Positions 45,101-55,169 of a DNA stretch of 64,000 nt are shown piece by piece. The translations under genes and the position numbers were made by a program. How positions within the stretch are numbered: the stretch's first letter is position 1; every line of letters begins with the position of its first letter. The stretch is from contig OZ037862.1 of assembly GCA_964035575.1 (NCBI GenBank), positions 1,178,001 through 1,242,000 of the forward strand. The letters run 5' to 3'. Under the pieces are notes generated by a model. The model saw only the letters and a program-made list of their open reading frames with translations. It made no database searches and was not told the DNA's origin. This DNA is from Rhynchopus sp. YZ270_cl-10. Lineage: Eukaryota > Euglenozoa > Diplonemea > Diplonemida > Diplonemidae.

Positions 45101-45414
45101 ATCCATCTCCAGCAACGTCATCGACCCTCCGCAGCAGCAGCCACGTCTCCCCGGTACGTCCACCGCGAGCTGAGGTGCTAGGATCGCGCAGGGAATTCGG
45201 TGCAGCCACGCCCCATGACACCCCATTAGACGTGGCAGTGAGGCGGACGGTGCTTCAGGCGTATGGAGGAGGGGGAGGGGGAGGAGGAGGAGGAGGGGGC
45301 GACCCATTTGGAGCCTCACCAGGACGCATCTCACCACGCCGGCAGAGCACCGAAAGGAGTCTGTCTTATGATTTAGGGGGGTTTGGGTATGTGCAACAAA
45401 AGGGGGGGGGTTAG
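42190..45414 (+). CDS. Large B-box-like / SPRY-like, coiled-coil, proline-rich protein
   Basis: 1074 aa, no intron needed. Residues about 10-108 form a Trp-rich domain (SLYSDADGRWIVGTVEVM, GWVMSGEHSGRLPHEVGGW) of a kind seen in other protist proteins. Residues 120-150 are a Cys/His cluster (CSNEHC, CAGC, CSPC, HGC) like a B-box zinc finger. A ten-Pro run, a coiled coil around 235-300, a SPRY-like beta domain (about 365-490, with VCVGVCTESG, VTIELDASRGKVHFSVLN, YHPCLRLV), and a second coiled coil with many Glu/Lys follow. The C-terminal 400 residues are Pro-, Ser- and Gly-rich with a helical island (LQHFMMVLASIEEEDWEAAH). Likely a cytoplasmic scaffold or E3-like protein lacking a RING. The start follows a C-rich ACCCCCACA leader. 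Function not known. Confidence 0.75.
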   Translation: MHPPSPHRVPTRLTIDCDKKEARGEYTLRSGEAWHGLPVWERDTRQRESLYSDADGRWIVGTVEVMKNNAGWVMSGEHSGRLPHEVGGWMKFASGEWVATDVTVSADGMSPWPDTATHACSNEHCNEESAFLCAGCEQHFCSPCKGTHGCRSPPPPPPPPPPIISNTPTRNSTLITEAAPQAQRRESRSSSRVSRAVPIHHHASPMELPQPQFGLSRSGSDDTTFSDSTHTHSSVRNERTIETLDRQLLEEKNNVSRLEKVVTERAGENAVLRSQLTSIDTVLCAVRDERDAACLRLQESVLHKPKHPTPTPLSNPLSLATFVPPHNTQYSTSKDHLVVAKGSSEEGCSILTTVPIGSAHPESKIHLHFEKINGPGRRVCVGVCTESGAQRVDLRADGEIFVDGTPQQQRHSSSSFSTTPPPKLCFGEGDAVTIELDASRGKVHFSVLNESVTVPLPRPKDFLSEGRDVRYHPCLRLVAEGDTVAIVPSIHLMNEAAGLRRLASEQKDRISILEAELAAAMEKERQNQAFEAERESNNNTTHIPKEATTECTATQTEKSTEKIDSIENTDTEEMRIPEKRDIPLYEFEHFLYSTKEKEREKEKASNVVLSASQHCMVNARSDVMTVPQQTTQTQTTLFATAVQTRQLKEVCLPQITPSVGEFCGGPVGPSKRSRGVNTSVSVAPHASPQMLAATALDPMTPASYSPVESIQPTPEVPQKVSPPPPPPQPQPNLSESLQHFMMVLASIEEEDWEAAHEAFALLWGLLAGGALQGGGVRSGGELCALGGMLLRKIEHTMAELRAKAVYVENAPPPPPPPPIRDPESVPLHTITTVLDCVSQGTSLPACIFDASHSLYPLLPVVSRLHTNAALLQCGETRSGSRPGRLGAVLFVLFGGPRMMRKFYLRWSLGVQTVNSSGERKREKMAMVAELEKVERSVSGGGVVPPAPRSGSTGAHAQVALPPSLPEWVLHDPSPATSSTLRSSSHVSPVRPPRAEVLGSRREFGAATPHDTPLDVAVRRTVLQAYGGGGGGGGGGGGDPFGASPGRISPRRQSTERSLSYDLGGFGYVQQKGGG

Positions 45415-45458
45415 GGAGCACAGCGAGGCCCTTTTTTCTGTAACACTTAACAAAAAAT

Positions 45459-46337
45459 CAGGCCTTTTGCTAACTTTGGGATTTTCCCCCTGAATGGCAT
45501 GATGGTCAAAAAAAATAATTTCCTGGAAAAAAAGTACATTCCGAGCTTTCCCACCTGGTAAAAGCGGTCGTCGCGCGCTTCGCGCGCGCCTCCCTGCCAG
45601 CCACAGGGTGGAGAGGCGAAGGGTCAGTTTTGCAAGATAACAAAAACGGAATCTAATCCTTTATTAACGGTGCTTGGTCTTGCGCCTTACGTACACTAAC
45701 CGTACAAAATCAATACGTCTGCCAGAAGCAGGGGCTGTTGCAACGGTTGGGTCACTTTGAAATAACAATGGTCAAATTTTTGCAGCTTGGGTCAAGTTTC
45801 ATTTCTGGCTGCAAAATGCAAGGGAATCCCCTTAGACATTGTAAAATGGCACCGTAGGCAGGAAGAAAATAGCGTACAGCGCGAGCGAAGCGAGCGGGAA
45901 TTTTTTTTGAGGTATACCTCCGCGAGCGCAGCGAGCAGAAAAATTTTAAGGTGCCATCACGCCATCACGCCATCACGCCATCACGCCATCACGCCATCAC
46001 GCCATCACGCCATCACGCCATCACGCCATCACGCCATCACGCCATCACGCCATCACGCCATCACGCCATCACGCCATCACGCCATCACGCCATCACGCCA
46101 TCACGCCATCACGCCATCACGCCATCACGCCATCACGCCATCACGCCATCATGCCATCATGCCATCATGCCATCATGCCATCATGCCATCATGCCATCTG
46201 GGGGGAAATCCCCAGGTGATGGAGAGCGAAAGCCCTGCCCCACCACCCCCCCGTGGCATGATGGTGGCATGATGGGAAAAAAAATAAAAAACGCCCAAAA
46301 ACGTGGCATGATGGCATGATGGTTAGCAAAAGGCCTG
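45459..46337. mobile_element. 879-bp hAT-like element containing a minisatellite
   Basis: Ends CAGGCCTTTTGCTAAC and inverted GTTAGCAAAAGGCCTG (16-bp perfect). The 9-bp sequence ACAAAAAAT lies on both sides (45450-45458, 46338-46346); with a run of A the true duplication could be 8 bp. The CAGGCC start is shared with the element at 165-1010. GGCATGATGG motifs near the ends are inverted copies of the GCCATCAT unit of the internal array. Further inside are a GCGCGCTTCGCGCGC hairpin and GCGAGCGNAGCGAGC repeats. No transposase. Confidence 0.8.
45953..46198 (+). repeat. 8-bp minisatellite (GCCATCAC)24 then (GCCATCAT)6
   Basis: An exact array: 24 units ending CAC (45953-46144), then six ending CAT (46145-46192) and a partial unit. 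The clean switch from one variant to the other suggests stepwise expansion from one end. It encodes a spurious HAITPSRH repeat in all frames. Confidence 0.95.
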
Positions 46338-46346
46338 ACAAAAAAT

Positions 46347-48942
46347 CATGAAAAAGTGTAAAAAAAAAATCCGAAAACACAAAACCACCCCAGAAAACAC
46401 ATTTGTGGCACTATTTCTTACTTTTTGATGCCTTTTGGCACTCCCCCCCCCGATTTTTTGACACTTTTTGACACGTTTTCACCCAATTTCCCCCTTCTCT
46501 GAGGGTATTTGATAGCAGGGCGATTTATAAAGAAATTCAAAAATTTAAAATAGTCCAAAACAAGAGGAAAAGTGGGGTTTTCCAGTCAGATGTGTGCACA
46601 GAGTGATTTCTGGGGGGTTTTGGGGCCAAAAGTCCAGTTTTTTCAATGTCTTCGCTGAAAATATTGAATTTTTTTTATACACAAAAACCGCATTTTAGCC
46701 GGGAGGGGCCAACCGTTACACAACCGTTACACACCTTCTATTTGGACCTCCGGGCACCAAAATCGACTAGAAAATGGTTGTAAATACGATTTTTCAACCC
46801 CCACAAGGTATCTAAGATCAACCCCGGGGGTATTGGTGCCTTCTATGGACGTTTTGTGGGCGATTTTTGGGTTTTGGAATGACGAAAAGGCCTAAAAAAC
46901 GAGGTAAAAACTGCCCCCTTTTCTGTCTCATCCACTCAAATACACGCTCGGGCCCCAATCTGGACGCCCAAAAGCTTCGAAACCCACATATTTCCACTGC
47001 CGGACCTCACCGGAGGGGACGTGGGGTGGTTTTCGGCACCTTAGAAGAAAAACTGTGCTCCCGGATCCATTTTTTTGAAAGCGTTACATTCCTAGAGGAA
47101 ATCTTACTAAAATCTTACTATTTTCGGAGCCGTTTTTTCGAAAAAAAGTGATATTTTTTCGAAAATAAACGCTCAGTTTTGGTTGTTTGGGGTTTCATTG
47201 GGCAGAATCGACGAATTTTAGGCCACTTTGGGACCAGGTAGACCCACCTTGGCGGGTTTTATGACTTTTTTTCAATAAATTCTTGAAAAAACACGAGCGT
47301 TACAGAGGGTCCTTAAGGATTTCCTTAAGGGCTGTGCCCCCTAAGGGGGGGGGTGGGTCAGGAGGTCTTGGCATATTGTTAACCAAAAATCACAACTTAA
47401 CATCACTTTCCACAGAGGCAGCGCTGTGCCAGGGGACGTCGTTGACTATACGAAGCATCTGCTGTCGCGGCCCCCTCCAGGGCGTAGTGCGGGAGGCGTG
47501 CCTGCAGCACCCCCTGGGGTGGGGGTGGGGTTTGTTCCCAGGCATGCAGTACCACTGTCGTGAGAGGTGTTATCCGACCAAAAAAAAAAAAATGGTTGCT
47601 CTCATGGGTTCAGAACTGACGTCTATACCTTTCCGTAGTTACAAAAGCTTCGGACAACATTGAGTACATACCCTAGGTTCCCCAAGCAGGTCCTTAGGCG
47701 ATTGTCGACACAAAAAAAGGGGGGAAATGCGGCGTTGCTTTTATCAAGTTTTTGATGATTTCTGTGCAGTCATCCAATATTAGATGCCGCCTTTTGTATA
47801 AGGTGTGATGTGTAAGTGTTTTTGAAGTTGAAAAATGGGGTATTTCCGCCGGAAATGTTATCCCGTTTTTTTTTGTGTTGTTTTTCTGTGTGTGCACAAA
47901 GGTTATGTGCAAAAATCCGTAAAATCATTTCGTCTCTCTTTTTTCCAAACCCAGCGTGTTTCCAGCGCAGTAACGATAATTTGGTAAAGATATGCGGCCA
48001 CAAAGGTGAGACTCATTTATCTTACAAATTTTCTCTTTTTTCACACGCTCCGTCCAAACTTACTATTCTTGAGATGCGTGCAGATGCGAGGCACATTTTT
48101 TGAAACAAAAATTCTTCTTTTTTTCTTCGGAGGGTAAGATGTTAACCCCGAAATGGATGTACGGACCCACCACCATGCACCACCCACCCACCTCATCACA
48201 GACTCTTAGAGCTTTTCATTTTTTTTTGTGAGCCAGGCCAGCTTATTGCACACGGGAGAGCTGCCACATCCAGGGGTAAGATGTGCTGTCTGTTAATAAA
48301 GTAATCCCAAGGGAAAACACCTGATGCGTTTTAGCACGTTTCTGCTCTTTAACTGCTCTTTTTTTTCTCCTTTTTGCACCTTTCAACTCCTTTTTTAAAC
48401 TGTATTTTTCGCCCTTTTTGTCCGCGATCGATCCCCTTTTTTAGTAACCCCCCCTCCCACAAAACCCAACAATTTGCTTAGAAGTATCCTATAGATAGCC
48501 AAAGAAAAACAGTGGTATTTATGGAACGCACCCTCGGGTGTCTCTCCGCTAATACAAACCAAGTTTTGAAGAGAAAAAAAAAGAGAAATGATCCCCCCCT
48601 TTTTCGACCATCCCCAACCCCCCTCTATGTTCACGAAACCCATCGTATGTAACCTCCCTATAACATTCCTACCGAGCTTGTCATGAGCACGACTTTGGGT
48701 TTCACAAAACCGACCGTAAAAACTTCGAGGTATCCCCCACCTGTGACCGTTCTACCCCCCTCTTCAACCCCACCCTTCTTTTCAACACCACAGAAGAGGG
48801 GGCAAAACCATCTCTCTTTCCCTCATGCAACCTTCCACATTAGTTTTGTTTTGTTTTTCCTCTTGTCTCTCTTTTGCTCATTAATGTGGTGAAAACCCAC
48901 CTTCTTTTACCCCGCTCCCTCTTCTCTTTCCCCTCCTCCCCC
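46347..48942. other. Intergenic region, 2.6 kb, no supported gene
   Basis: AT-rich, with odd pieces such as TCCTTAAGGATTTCCTTAAGG (about 47300) and a GC-rich island at about 47400-47560 without a convincing frame. It holds a hairpin repeat type B at 48073-48106 and repeat G at about 48148. A short frame at 48683 with a donor-like GAGGTATCC was considered as a 5' exon of the cyclase gene but does not join it in frame. Confidence 0.5.
48073..48106 (+). repeat. Hairpin repeat type B
   Basis: GATGCGTGC, AGATGCGAG, GCACATTTTTTG. TGC/GCA pairing with extension TGCGTGC to GCACA in part. It follows ACTATTCTTGAG. Confidence 0.5.
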
Positions 48943-51900
48943 ATGCCTTCCGCAGTACAATGCCAGGTTTCGGTTCTTGCAATAATTGTTGCGACCACCG
49001 CGGTGTCTTTGCTGTCATCGTTTGCAGGTGGGTTGGTCTTGTATTTAAAGGCTGTAGAAGCGTTAGAGGATGACGTCCGCGCGACGAGTGAAGGCGATGT
49101 GCATGAACTTCGTACCAGTATTCTTCGGGTTTACGAAAAAACAGAGGGGTTCATGCATGATATTCGCGCCTTCACCTCCTCTGCAGACGGTATCCACAAC
49201 AACAACCAACAAACCTGGTCGGATACACTCCGTGCGTTATTCTTCTCTTACGTAAAATCATCAGAAATGCTGTACTTTATTGGCGCAGAACTGCATCCGT
49301 ACAACCCTCTCAGCAATGACACCGTCTTTTACGCTACTGTCTGGGTCGATCAAGATAAGGACCAAGAAAATCAGTATACCTTCGCGGAAACAGGGAATTA
49401 TATGAACGAAACGCTTTGGGGGGAAAATGAGGGTTCGTTGACGGTTTCTTGTCGTACTCATATGCTGACGGTTGATGGAGGTTATGTTGGGGAGTATCTG
49501 TACGATTATTTGAGGAACCGCGATTTTACGGAATTTATGAATGCGGATCCGAGAAATGGGGTTGGGCCAGATTTGTTTGAAGGACGCCCAAAAGGGGATG
49601 TGGTTGGGGCAGCTGCTTCCTCATGGGTGCCATATGACAAATGGTTCACACCGAGCGGTGGGGTTTATGCCTATACCTTTGTCTACGCAGTGTTCGTTCC
49701 TCCTCCTCCACCGCATCCTTGGAGTTCATTTCGTGCAGCCGCGCTCCTCATAGGGTTCAACTACGAAGTGTTAGAACCGATTTTCAAAAAATTTAAAGAA
49801 AGCCGTCGTGATACCACTGCAGTCTTGGTTGATAGGGAGAGCCGGGTTGTCTATGCTAGCACAACTCAATTTCAGATGGTACCGGATTGGTGTCAACCGC
49901 AGGTAGGTGTATCTGGGATTATCTCGAGACAGTCTGACTGTTATTTGAAGATAGACGACTTTGGTCCAGGGAATGAAGACCTAACGGAGACCATGCGTGA
50001 TCTTTATGTCGATTCTGCTGATATCGAATTTGGTGTTTTTGCGCAACGTAGTTTAAATGGACGTGAACATTTTATTCGACGTACCGCAGTTCGCGGTACA
50101 ATGGAGCTTCTGTGGATCCGCCCGGTCGCTTCTGTTGAAGGCAAAATGAACGATGCGTTGATCGCGTTGCTTCTCTTTACTGCATTGGTTTTGATTATCG
50201 ATATAATAATTTCTGTATTGGAGGTTATCTATATTGCACTGCCGCTTCGAAAAATCGCGAAATCGATCGAATCAATGGGAGTTTTAAAGGTAGAAGCATC
50301 ATTAGCGCATTTAAGGGATTTAGAAGAAGCGAATGTAGGGGTAAGAGAGATTTATAGCTTGGTAGGGCATTTGGTGGTTGCGTTGCGGAATATGACGGAA
50401 TATAGAACGGTGCTGCCTGAGGCATTGTTTTTGGAGAAGAGACTGAGAAGGTTTTCTGCAGTAAATCTAGCGCAACCTCCGCCGGGTGTAGTGTCACGGC
50501 AGGCGGCTATTGTGTTTACCGATATCGAAGGATCGACCGAAATGTGGGCAGCACATCATGACGACATGAGGGTCGCCCTCAAACGCCACAACGACGTGCT
50601 CGAAGCCAGCATCCTTTCCAACCGAGGCTATAAGGTAAAAACCATTGGAGATGCCTTCATGGTCGCCTTCCATTCGCTTGACTCCGCAGTACGCTTTGCT
50701 GTAGATGCACAGATTACGATGCCGACCATAACCTATCCTGCTCCATTGCTTGCTCACCCAATGTGTTGTCAGGATTGTGTAGGGAATTGGTATGGCTTTC
50801 GTCTTAAGGTTGGTGTAAACTATGGGAACATTGATTTGGAAAAGAACCAAGAGAAGGGATCGATACCGAGATACGACTATTACGGACCTACGGTGAACCG
50901 TGCGGCGCGGTTGGAGGCATTGTCGGTGGTGGGGACGATCGCGTTGTCGGATGCGTGCTTAGCGATGTTAGTAAATTCTTCTATTTTAAGCGAAATCGAA
51001 GTAGTGCGACTAGGTGAGGTAACTCTGAAGGGTGTTCCAGAAGGCGTTGCGGTGTCTTTGCTTATCCCTGCTCGCATGAGAAATAGAGTGCAAATGATGA
51101 GAACCAGAGCGCAAAATGGTGTTCTTTTTGGGTCTCCAGTCGCATCCGCTGCCCCCTCCCTCTCCGCTAGTACAAGCAGTATGTCAACACTATCGAGCTC
51201 GCAGTACCGATCCACATCACCGCATTCCAAGGCACTGCGCTTCAAAGAGATCCTTACAACAAGAGAGTCGACTACAGTAGCGCATCTTCACCTGCTCTGG
51301 TCTGAGGCCCCTGGAGGGTCGTGCAGTATGACGTCAGGGATAAACCTAGCCCTGCAGAGGATGATGTCCTGTGTAGAACGGTCTTCCGGTGGTGTCGTTG
51401 CGGTGGTCGCAGAAAGCGTGGTGGTGGGATGGAATTTGGTTCGTGTGTGTGGCACCCATTTCGACTCTTCTCTTCGCTTTTTGGGAGAAATGCGGGCATT
51501 AAAACAGACCAGCGAGGAAACATTTGACCAAGAAAATACACGCCATGTTTCGGTTGGCACAGCGCATTGTGGCCTCGCGACTGGAAAAACTCATGTCGGG
51601 TATATCGGGACATCAGGGATGCGTTATGTTACTGCTGTTGGGGGGCCTATCCGGGAGAGTACGCGGCTTTTGCATAAGGCTGCGTTGTACGAGGCGGCGG
51701 TGTTGTACTGTGCGCCAGGGGAGGGTCCGTTGGTGTCTCTATGTGAAGGGCTGTATGCACGGCCACTGTGTAGTACTGTGATTGCAGGGAAGGTACGTAT
51801 GGTGCATGAACTGAACGTTCGGAAGCTCAGCCAGCGCTACACCACGGAAGGCGCTGCGGAGCTCTGGGAGGCACCCAGTGTGGGCGGCGGAGGGAGCGGC

Positions 51901-52098
51901 GCCAACGTCCCTGGGGACAGCGTGGAGTTCGACATCGCTTCGCACAGCGCAGGGGAGTTCACTGTGGACTACCTTCAGGCATTCCGTGCAAGGGATAAAA
52001 CTGCGTTGGTGCAAATAGCCATGTCTGACAAAGTCGTAGCTAATGTGCTAGACGATGCGGAACACTGGGGTGAAGATACAGGGGGTGTTCGTTGTTAA
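48943..52098 (+). CDS. Receptor-type class III adenylate cyclase with a second, degenerate cyclase domain
   Basis: 1051 aa, intronless. A first membrane segment (about 8-34), an extracytosolic region of about 370 residues that may be a Cache-type sensor, a second membrane segment (ALIALLLFTALVLIIDIIIS, about 407-432) and a linker lead to a class III cyclase domain (about 515-715). The metal Asp residues are D527 (FTDIEGST) and D570 (KTIGDAFM). KVKT and YDYYG give the Lys/Asp pair typical for ATP rather than GTP, and TVNRAAR gives the transition-state Asn and Arg, so the domain can work as a homodimer. A second domain (about 780-950) keeps the fold (THVGYIGTSGMRYVTAVGGP) but lacks the metal Asp motifs. 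Single-chain sensor-plus-cyclase layout recalls kinetoplastid receptor cyclases; a twin with a dead partner domain does not. Met 48943 was chosen because the hydrophobic start follows at once. Confidence 0.92.
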   Translation: MPSAVQCQVSVLAIIVATTAVSLLSSFAGGLVLYLKAVEALEDDVRATSEGDVHELRTSILRVYEKTEGFMHDIRAFTSSADGIHNNNQQTWSDTLRALFFSYVKSSEMLYFIGAELHPYNPLSNDTVFYATVWVDQDKDQENQYTFAETGNYMNETLWGENEGSLTVSCRTHMLTVDGGYVGEYLYDYLRNRDFTEFMNADPRNGVGPDLFEGRPKGDVVGAAASSWVPYDKWFTPSGGVYAYTFVYAVFVPPPPPHPWSSFRAAALLIGFNYEVLEPIFKKFKESRRDTTAVLVDRESRVVYASTTQFQMVPDWCQPQVGVSGIISRQSDCYLKIDDFGPGNEDLTETMRDLYVDSADIEFGVFAQRSLNGREHFIRRTAVRGTMELLWIRPVASVEGKMNDALIALLLFTALVLIIDIIISVLEVIYIALPLRKIAKSIESMGVLKVEASLAHLRDLEEANVGVREIYSLVGHLVVALRNMTEYRTVLPEALFLEKRLRRFSAVNLAQPPPGVVSRQAAIVFTDIEGSTEMWAAHHDDMRVALKRHNDVLEASILSNRGYKVKTIGDAFMVAFHSLDSAVRFAVDAQITMPTITYPAPLLAHPMCCQDCVGNWYGFRLKVGVNYGNIDLEKNQEKGSIPRYDYYGPTVNRAARLEALSVVGTIALSDACLAMLVNSSILSEIEVVRLGEVTLKGVPEGVAVSLLIPARMRNRVQMMRTRAQNGVLFGSPVASAAPSLSASTSSMSTLSSSQYRSTSPHSKALRFKEILTTRESTTVAHLHLLWSEAPGGSCSMTSGINLALQRMMSCVERSSGGVVAVVAESVVVGWNLVRVCGTHFDSSLRFLGEMRALKQTSEETFDQENTRHVSVGTAHCGLATGKTHVGYIGTSGMRYVTAVGGPIRESTRLLHKAALYEAAVLYCAPGEGPLVSLCEGLYARPLCSTVIAGKVRMVHELNVRKLSQRYTTEGAAELWEAPSVGGGGSGANVPGDSVEFDIASHSAGEFTVDYLQAFRARDKTALVQIAMSDKVVANVLDDAEHWGEDTGGVRC

Positions 52099-52237
52099 GG
52101 GGGCGGGGGGGGTGGGGATGGAAAAGGAGAGGCTGTGTGTTGGTGTGTTGCTCTGGGTGTATTATTGTGCTGTTATTTGGGGCATTGTTTTATTTTAGTG
52201 TTTTGTTCTTCAGGTCATTTTTTTTTTTTTCTTTTAC

Positions 52238-52290
52238 CCCCCCTATTATACCATCTATTCAGTAGAATAGTTAGTATATGAAACAATCTT
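52238..52290 (+). repeat. Repeat family E
   Basis: CCCCCTATTATACCATCTAT, then CAGTAGAATAGTTAGTATAT and GAAACAATCTTTT. This is the intact form of the sequence split by the MITE at 41008-41112. Confidence 0.75.
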
Positions 52291-53344
52291 TTAACTTTTC
52301 AACGAAATACCCGCGGTTTGATAACCCGCGGCGTTGCCTGCATCCGCAGAGGCGTTTGCATTTACTACTTTTTTTTTGAAAAAATTTACACTGCACAAGA
52401 GCAAGAGTAACCCAAAAAAGAAGAAGAAAAAACTTCGTTAAAAAAACGCCATAAAAAAAACCCGATCGTTGACGCGAGGAACCAAAATGGTCGCGCTTTT
52501 TTTTTTAAATATTGAAACTTTTTATTGTCATTATCAGTTGACGCGAGAGCCACAGTTTTCAAAAAAACCCAGCATTGTTTCCCGCACGATAACGATAGTG
52601 AATACAAATGTGTCTGGGTGTGACACATTTCATATTTTCATATTTCGTATTTCAAGTTTTTTCTTCTTGTTGTATTTCTTTACTGGGGGGGAAAACCCCC
52701 CTGTTTTTGTTGGTTGTCCTTTTTGACCCAAATCAAAGCTATTTTATTGTATGTTTGGTGATAAATCACGATACGAAGGGTGTCTTTACTAACCTTTTCC
52801 CATTCATTTTTTTTTGAGGTATGTGTACGTGAGAAGCATGTATGTTTCGTTCATTTGTTCATGTGGACAAATACTGTGGTGAGGTACATTTGTCTTTGAA
52901 CTGTTGAGGACATATTCTTACCTGTGTCTTTCCGCTGCCGAACGAAAGTGACCCCTTTCCCCTTTCCCAATGTACGCATCCCTGGCCCGTAGCTCTTTTT
53001 GTATACCGAAAAACTGTGTTTATGGATTTAAAAAAAATTTCAAAAAATTCTCGCTTTTATTGTTCAGTCTTCAGGAACCATTTTTTTAATAGTGCTTTTC
53101 CTGTAGTTGTCTTTCCCTCTTTTTATCTCACTGTGCTTTTTATTGCTATTACTGTTGTTAACAGATGTGCAGGTGGGAGAGAGCCGCAATTCATCTGTTC
53201 TAAGTCTTTTTTGGATCCCCAACCAAATATTTCTTGGGTCATACCCTGCCTTTGAAGAAATATTTAGTTTGTAATTTAGGTGACTTGACATTTGTTATCA
53301 TTTAACCAACTTTTTCGATTATTATGTTTTTTTTTTGCGATTTT

Positions 53345-53427
53345 TTGGTGACCAAGCTGAGACTTCGGTTCATCTTACCACACCCTTTTCCAAGGTGACT
53401 AAGCGCGAGAGGCTTAGGTTCTCATAA
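53345..53427 (+). repeat. Two tandem hairpin repeats type A
   Basis: Copy one (53345-53380): TTGGTGACCAAGC, TGAGA, CTTCGGTTCATCTTACCA; outer TGGTGA pairs with TTACCA. Copy two (53392-53427): AAGGTGACTAAGC, GCGAGAG, GCTTAGGTTCTCAT with a perfect CTAAGC/GCTTAG stem. They are separated by 11 bp. Confidence 0.65.
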
Positions 53428-53822
53428 TTTTTTGTCAGCACAACAACCATTACGTTGTGTCGAGGGGTTCAGCACAAAAGAAGCCTTGCCTCAATACACG
53501 CATAAAATCAAGAACGACAGTTGACCACAAATCAATTCTGTTCCCACCCACCCTGGTACCTGCCTCCAAGGGTGTCAGCACTTCCAGGTTAATTCTTGTT
53601 TTTTTATGTGTCAACAATCACCTTCCAGCAATACAGAATCATCTGTCCTCAATGTCCGGGCCACAACCTATGTACTGCAGAAGGCATAGACAGAGGTCGT
53701 TCTCAACCACTTAAGATTTTTTTTTTTTTTTTTGTGATGTGTGCAATGAGCATCTTAGTGTTCTTCCCCCTTTTTTGTGTGTGTGTTTTTAGGGCTTTGT
53801 GTGTCAAAGTCAATTTTCCCAC

Positions 53823-53860
53823 AAGGTGACTAAGCAGAGAGGCTATGGTTCATCTTATAA
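53823..53860 (+). repeat. Hairpin repeat type A
   Basis: AAGGTGACTAAGC, AGAGA, GGCTATGGTTCATCTTATAA. The stem is imperfect in this copy. Confidence 0.55.
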
Positions 53861-54870
53861 ATTTTTCTTTAGGTGTGTATAATGCCCCAACGCAGTTTGC
53901 ACGCTACGTTCAAGAAGGTGGTTGCACGTAACACAACGTGACCACCGCTCAATGATTGTGGGGAAATGTGCCCCCATATTGTATTATTTGCGCGTTTTTT
54001 TTTTATTTACCAACTCCCCTTTTTGTTTCTCCTTTTTCGTTTCATGATAGTTTTCTCGTTTCAGTCCTTCTGCAGCTTTTTTGTTTGGGGCGGTGTTTTG
54101 CTGATTTTCACGTATTTTTTTTTCTCGATTTTGATGGGTTTTTGTCGGAAAACGAGAAGGGTTTGACCCTTTTTGTGAAGCGTTTTTTTTTCCAACACAT
54201 TTTTCACGCTTTTTCTCTTGATTATTTTATCCGAGGTTGACTCAGTGTGAGGTTTAAGGGAATCTTGCGAATTTACCCCCCTTTGGTATTTTGTACAGAC
54301 CCCTGTTCTGCCTTGTAGTCGCCATTCAAATACGCATAAAATCTGTTGAGGGACGTACTAATTTTGGGAATTTGCCCTAATTAGTTGGCCTTCCCAGCAT
54401 AAACGGTATGCACGGTATTTTTTTGTTTTGTTTTGTTTTGATACACCTAGCATGGTAAGAGGAAATATGATCGGAGGAACGTGCCGCTGCATTGCTTTTT
54501 CACATAGTATTTGTTTCACCATGAACACACAATAATACTGAACAACAAAATTGCGGTACGATAAATAAAGTTGTTTTTTCTTTTTTTCTTCTTTGCTTTC
54601 TACCGATCATATCCTGTCCATACTTTTTTTCTTTTCTTTGTTAAATCGCTAACACTCTCTAAAACGCTATCGGAGAGTCTCAGGGAGTTCAATGTATGAG
54701 ATACCGTGATACCCATTCGTTCATTTCCGTTCAGACCTTTTTTTTTTTTTTTTTTTTGTGTGCATCTCAGCAAAGGTTTCTTTCTCTCGTCTTTCTCATT
54801 TTCCTTTTTACTCTTGACGCAATCTCGGTGAAGAAAAAAAAAACCGTTCACAAATCTTTGTAGCAACATA

Positions 54871-55080
54871 TCACCCCCCCTGGTCTAGGCATTCAGCAGT
54901 ATCCGACACCATCGCTTTAAGCCAGCAAAGAGAAAGCGGCGCCAAAAGCGCGAATTTCACCGCCCCCGCAAGCACGGTGTTCCAGTCTTTGTGTGAAACA
55001 AAGTCCACCCCTTCTCTCTGCAACTCTTCCTGGGTGCGCACGGTTCGATTGTAGTATGTCCAATGGGGGCAAACTGTCAT
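54871..55080 (-). CDS. Small membrane protein, unknown family
   Basis: 69 aa on the minus strand, starting at 55080. It has a polar N-terminus (MTVCPHWTYYNRTVRTQEEL) and one hydrophobic segment (VLAGAVKFALLAPLSLCWL, about 41-59), then an acidic tail ending DQGG. It is divergently arranged with the small gene at 55170, with 89 bp between start codons, so the two could share a control region. I do not recognise the protein. Support is the GC-rich, non-repetitive coding style against an AT-rich background and the paired neighbour. A tail-anchored or single-pass subunit of a larger complex would fit. Confidence 0.5.
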   Translation of the reverse strand: MTVCPHWTYYNRTVRTQEELQREGVDFVSHKDWNTVLAGAVKFALLAPLSLCWLKAMVSDTAECLDQGG

Positions 55081-55169
55081 TCTCTACACGCATCTACACA
55101 CACTCTCTCACCCTCCAACTCTCACTCTAATTCTTCTTATGCTTCCACACAGATTCTATCATCTCTGGT

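Larger units (their letters stand above)
52099..54870. other. Repeat-rich intergenic region, 2.8 kb, no supported gene
   Basis: T-rich. It holds repeat E (52238-52290) followed by a fragment of repeat C (52306-52372: AACCCGCGG, CCTGCATCCGC, AGAGGCGTTTGC), three type A hairpins (53345-53380, 53392-53427, 53823-53860) and a diverged one at about 54232. No reading frame looks real. Confidence 0.55.

Noticed and set aside
45953-46198. CRISPR-like array
   Set aside because: Units are 8 bp and directly adjacent with no spacers, and the genome is eukaryotic.
45787-46319. Repetitive HAITPSRH protein
   Set aside because: It is the translation of an 8-bp DNA array inside a transposon; every frame gives a similar repeat.
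48683-48890. Upstream exon for the cyclase gene
   Set aside because: The donor-like GTATCC and the CCACAG acceptor give a frame that stops before the cyclase, and joining to the GCAG near its start gives the wrong phase.
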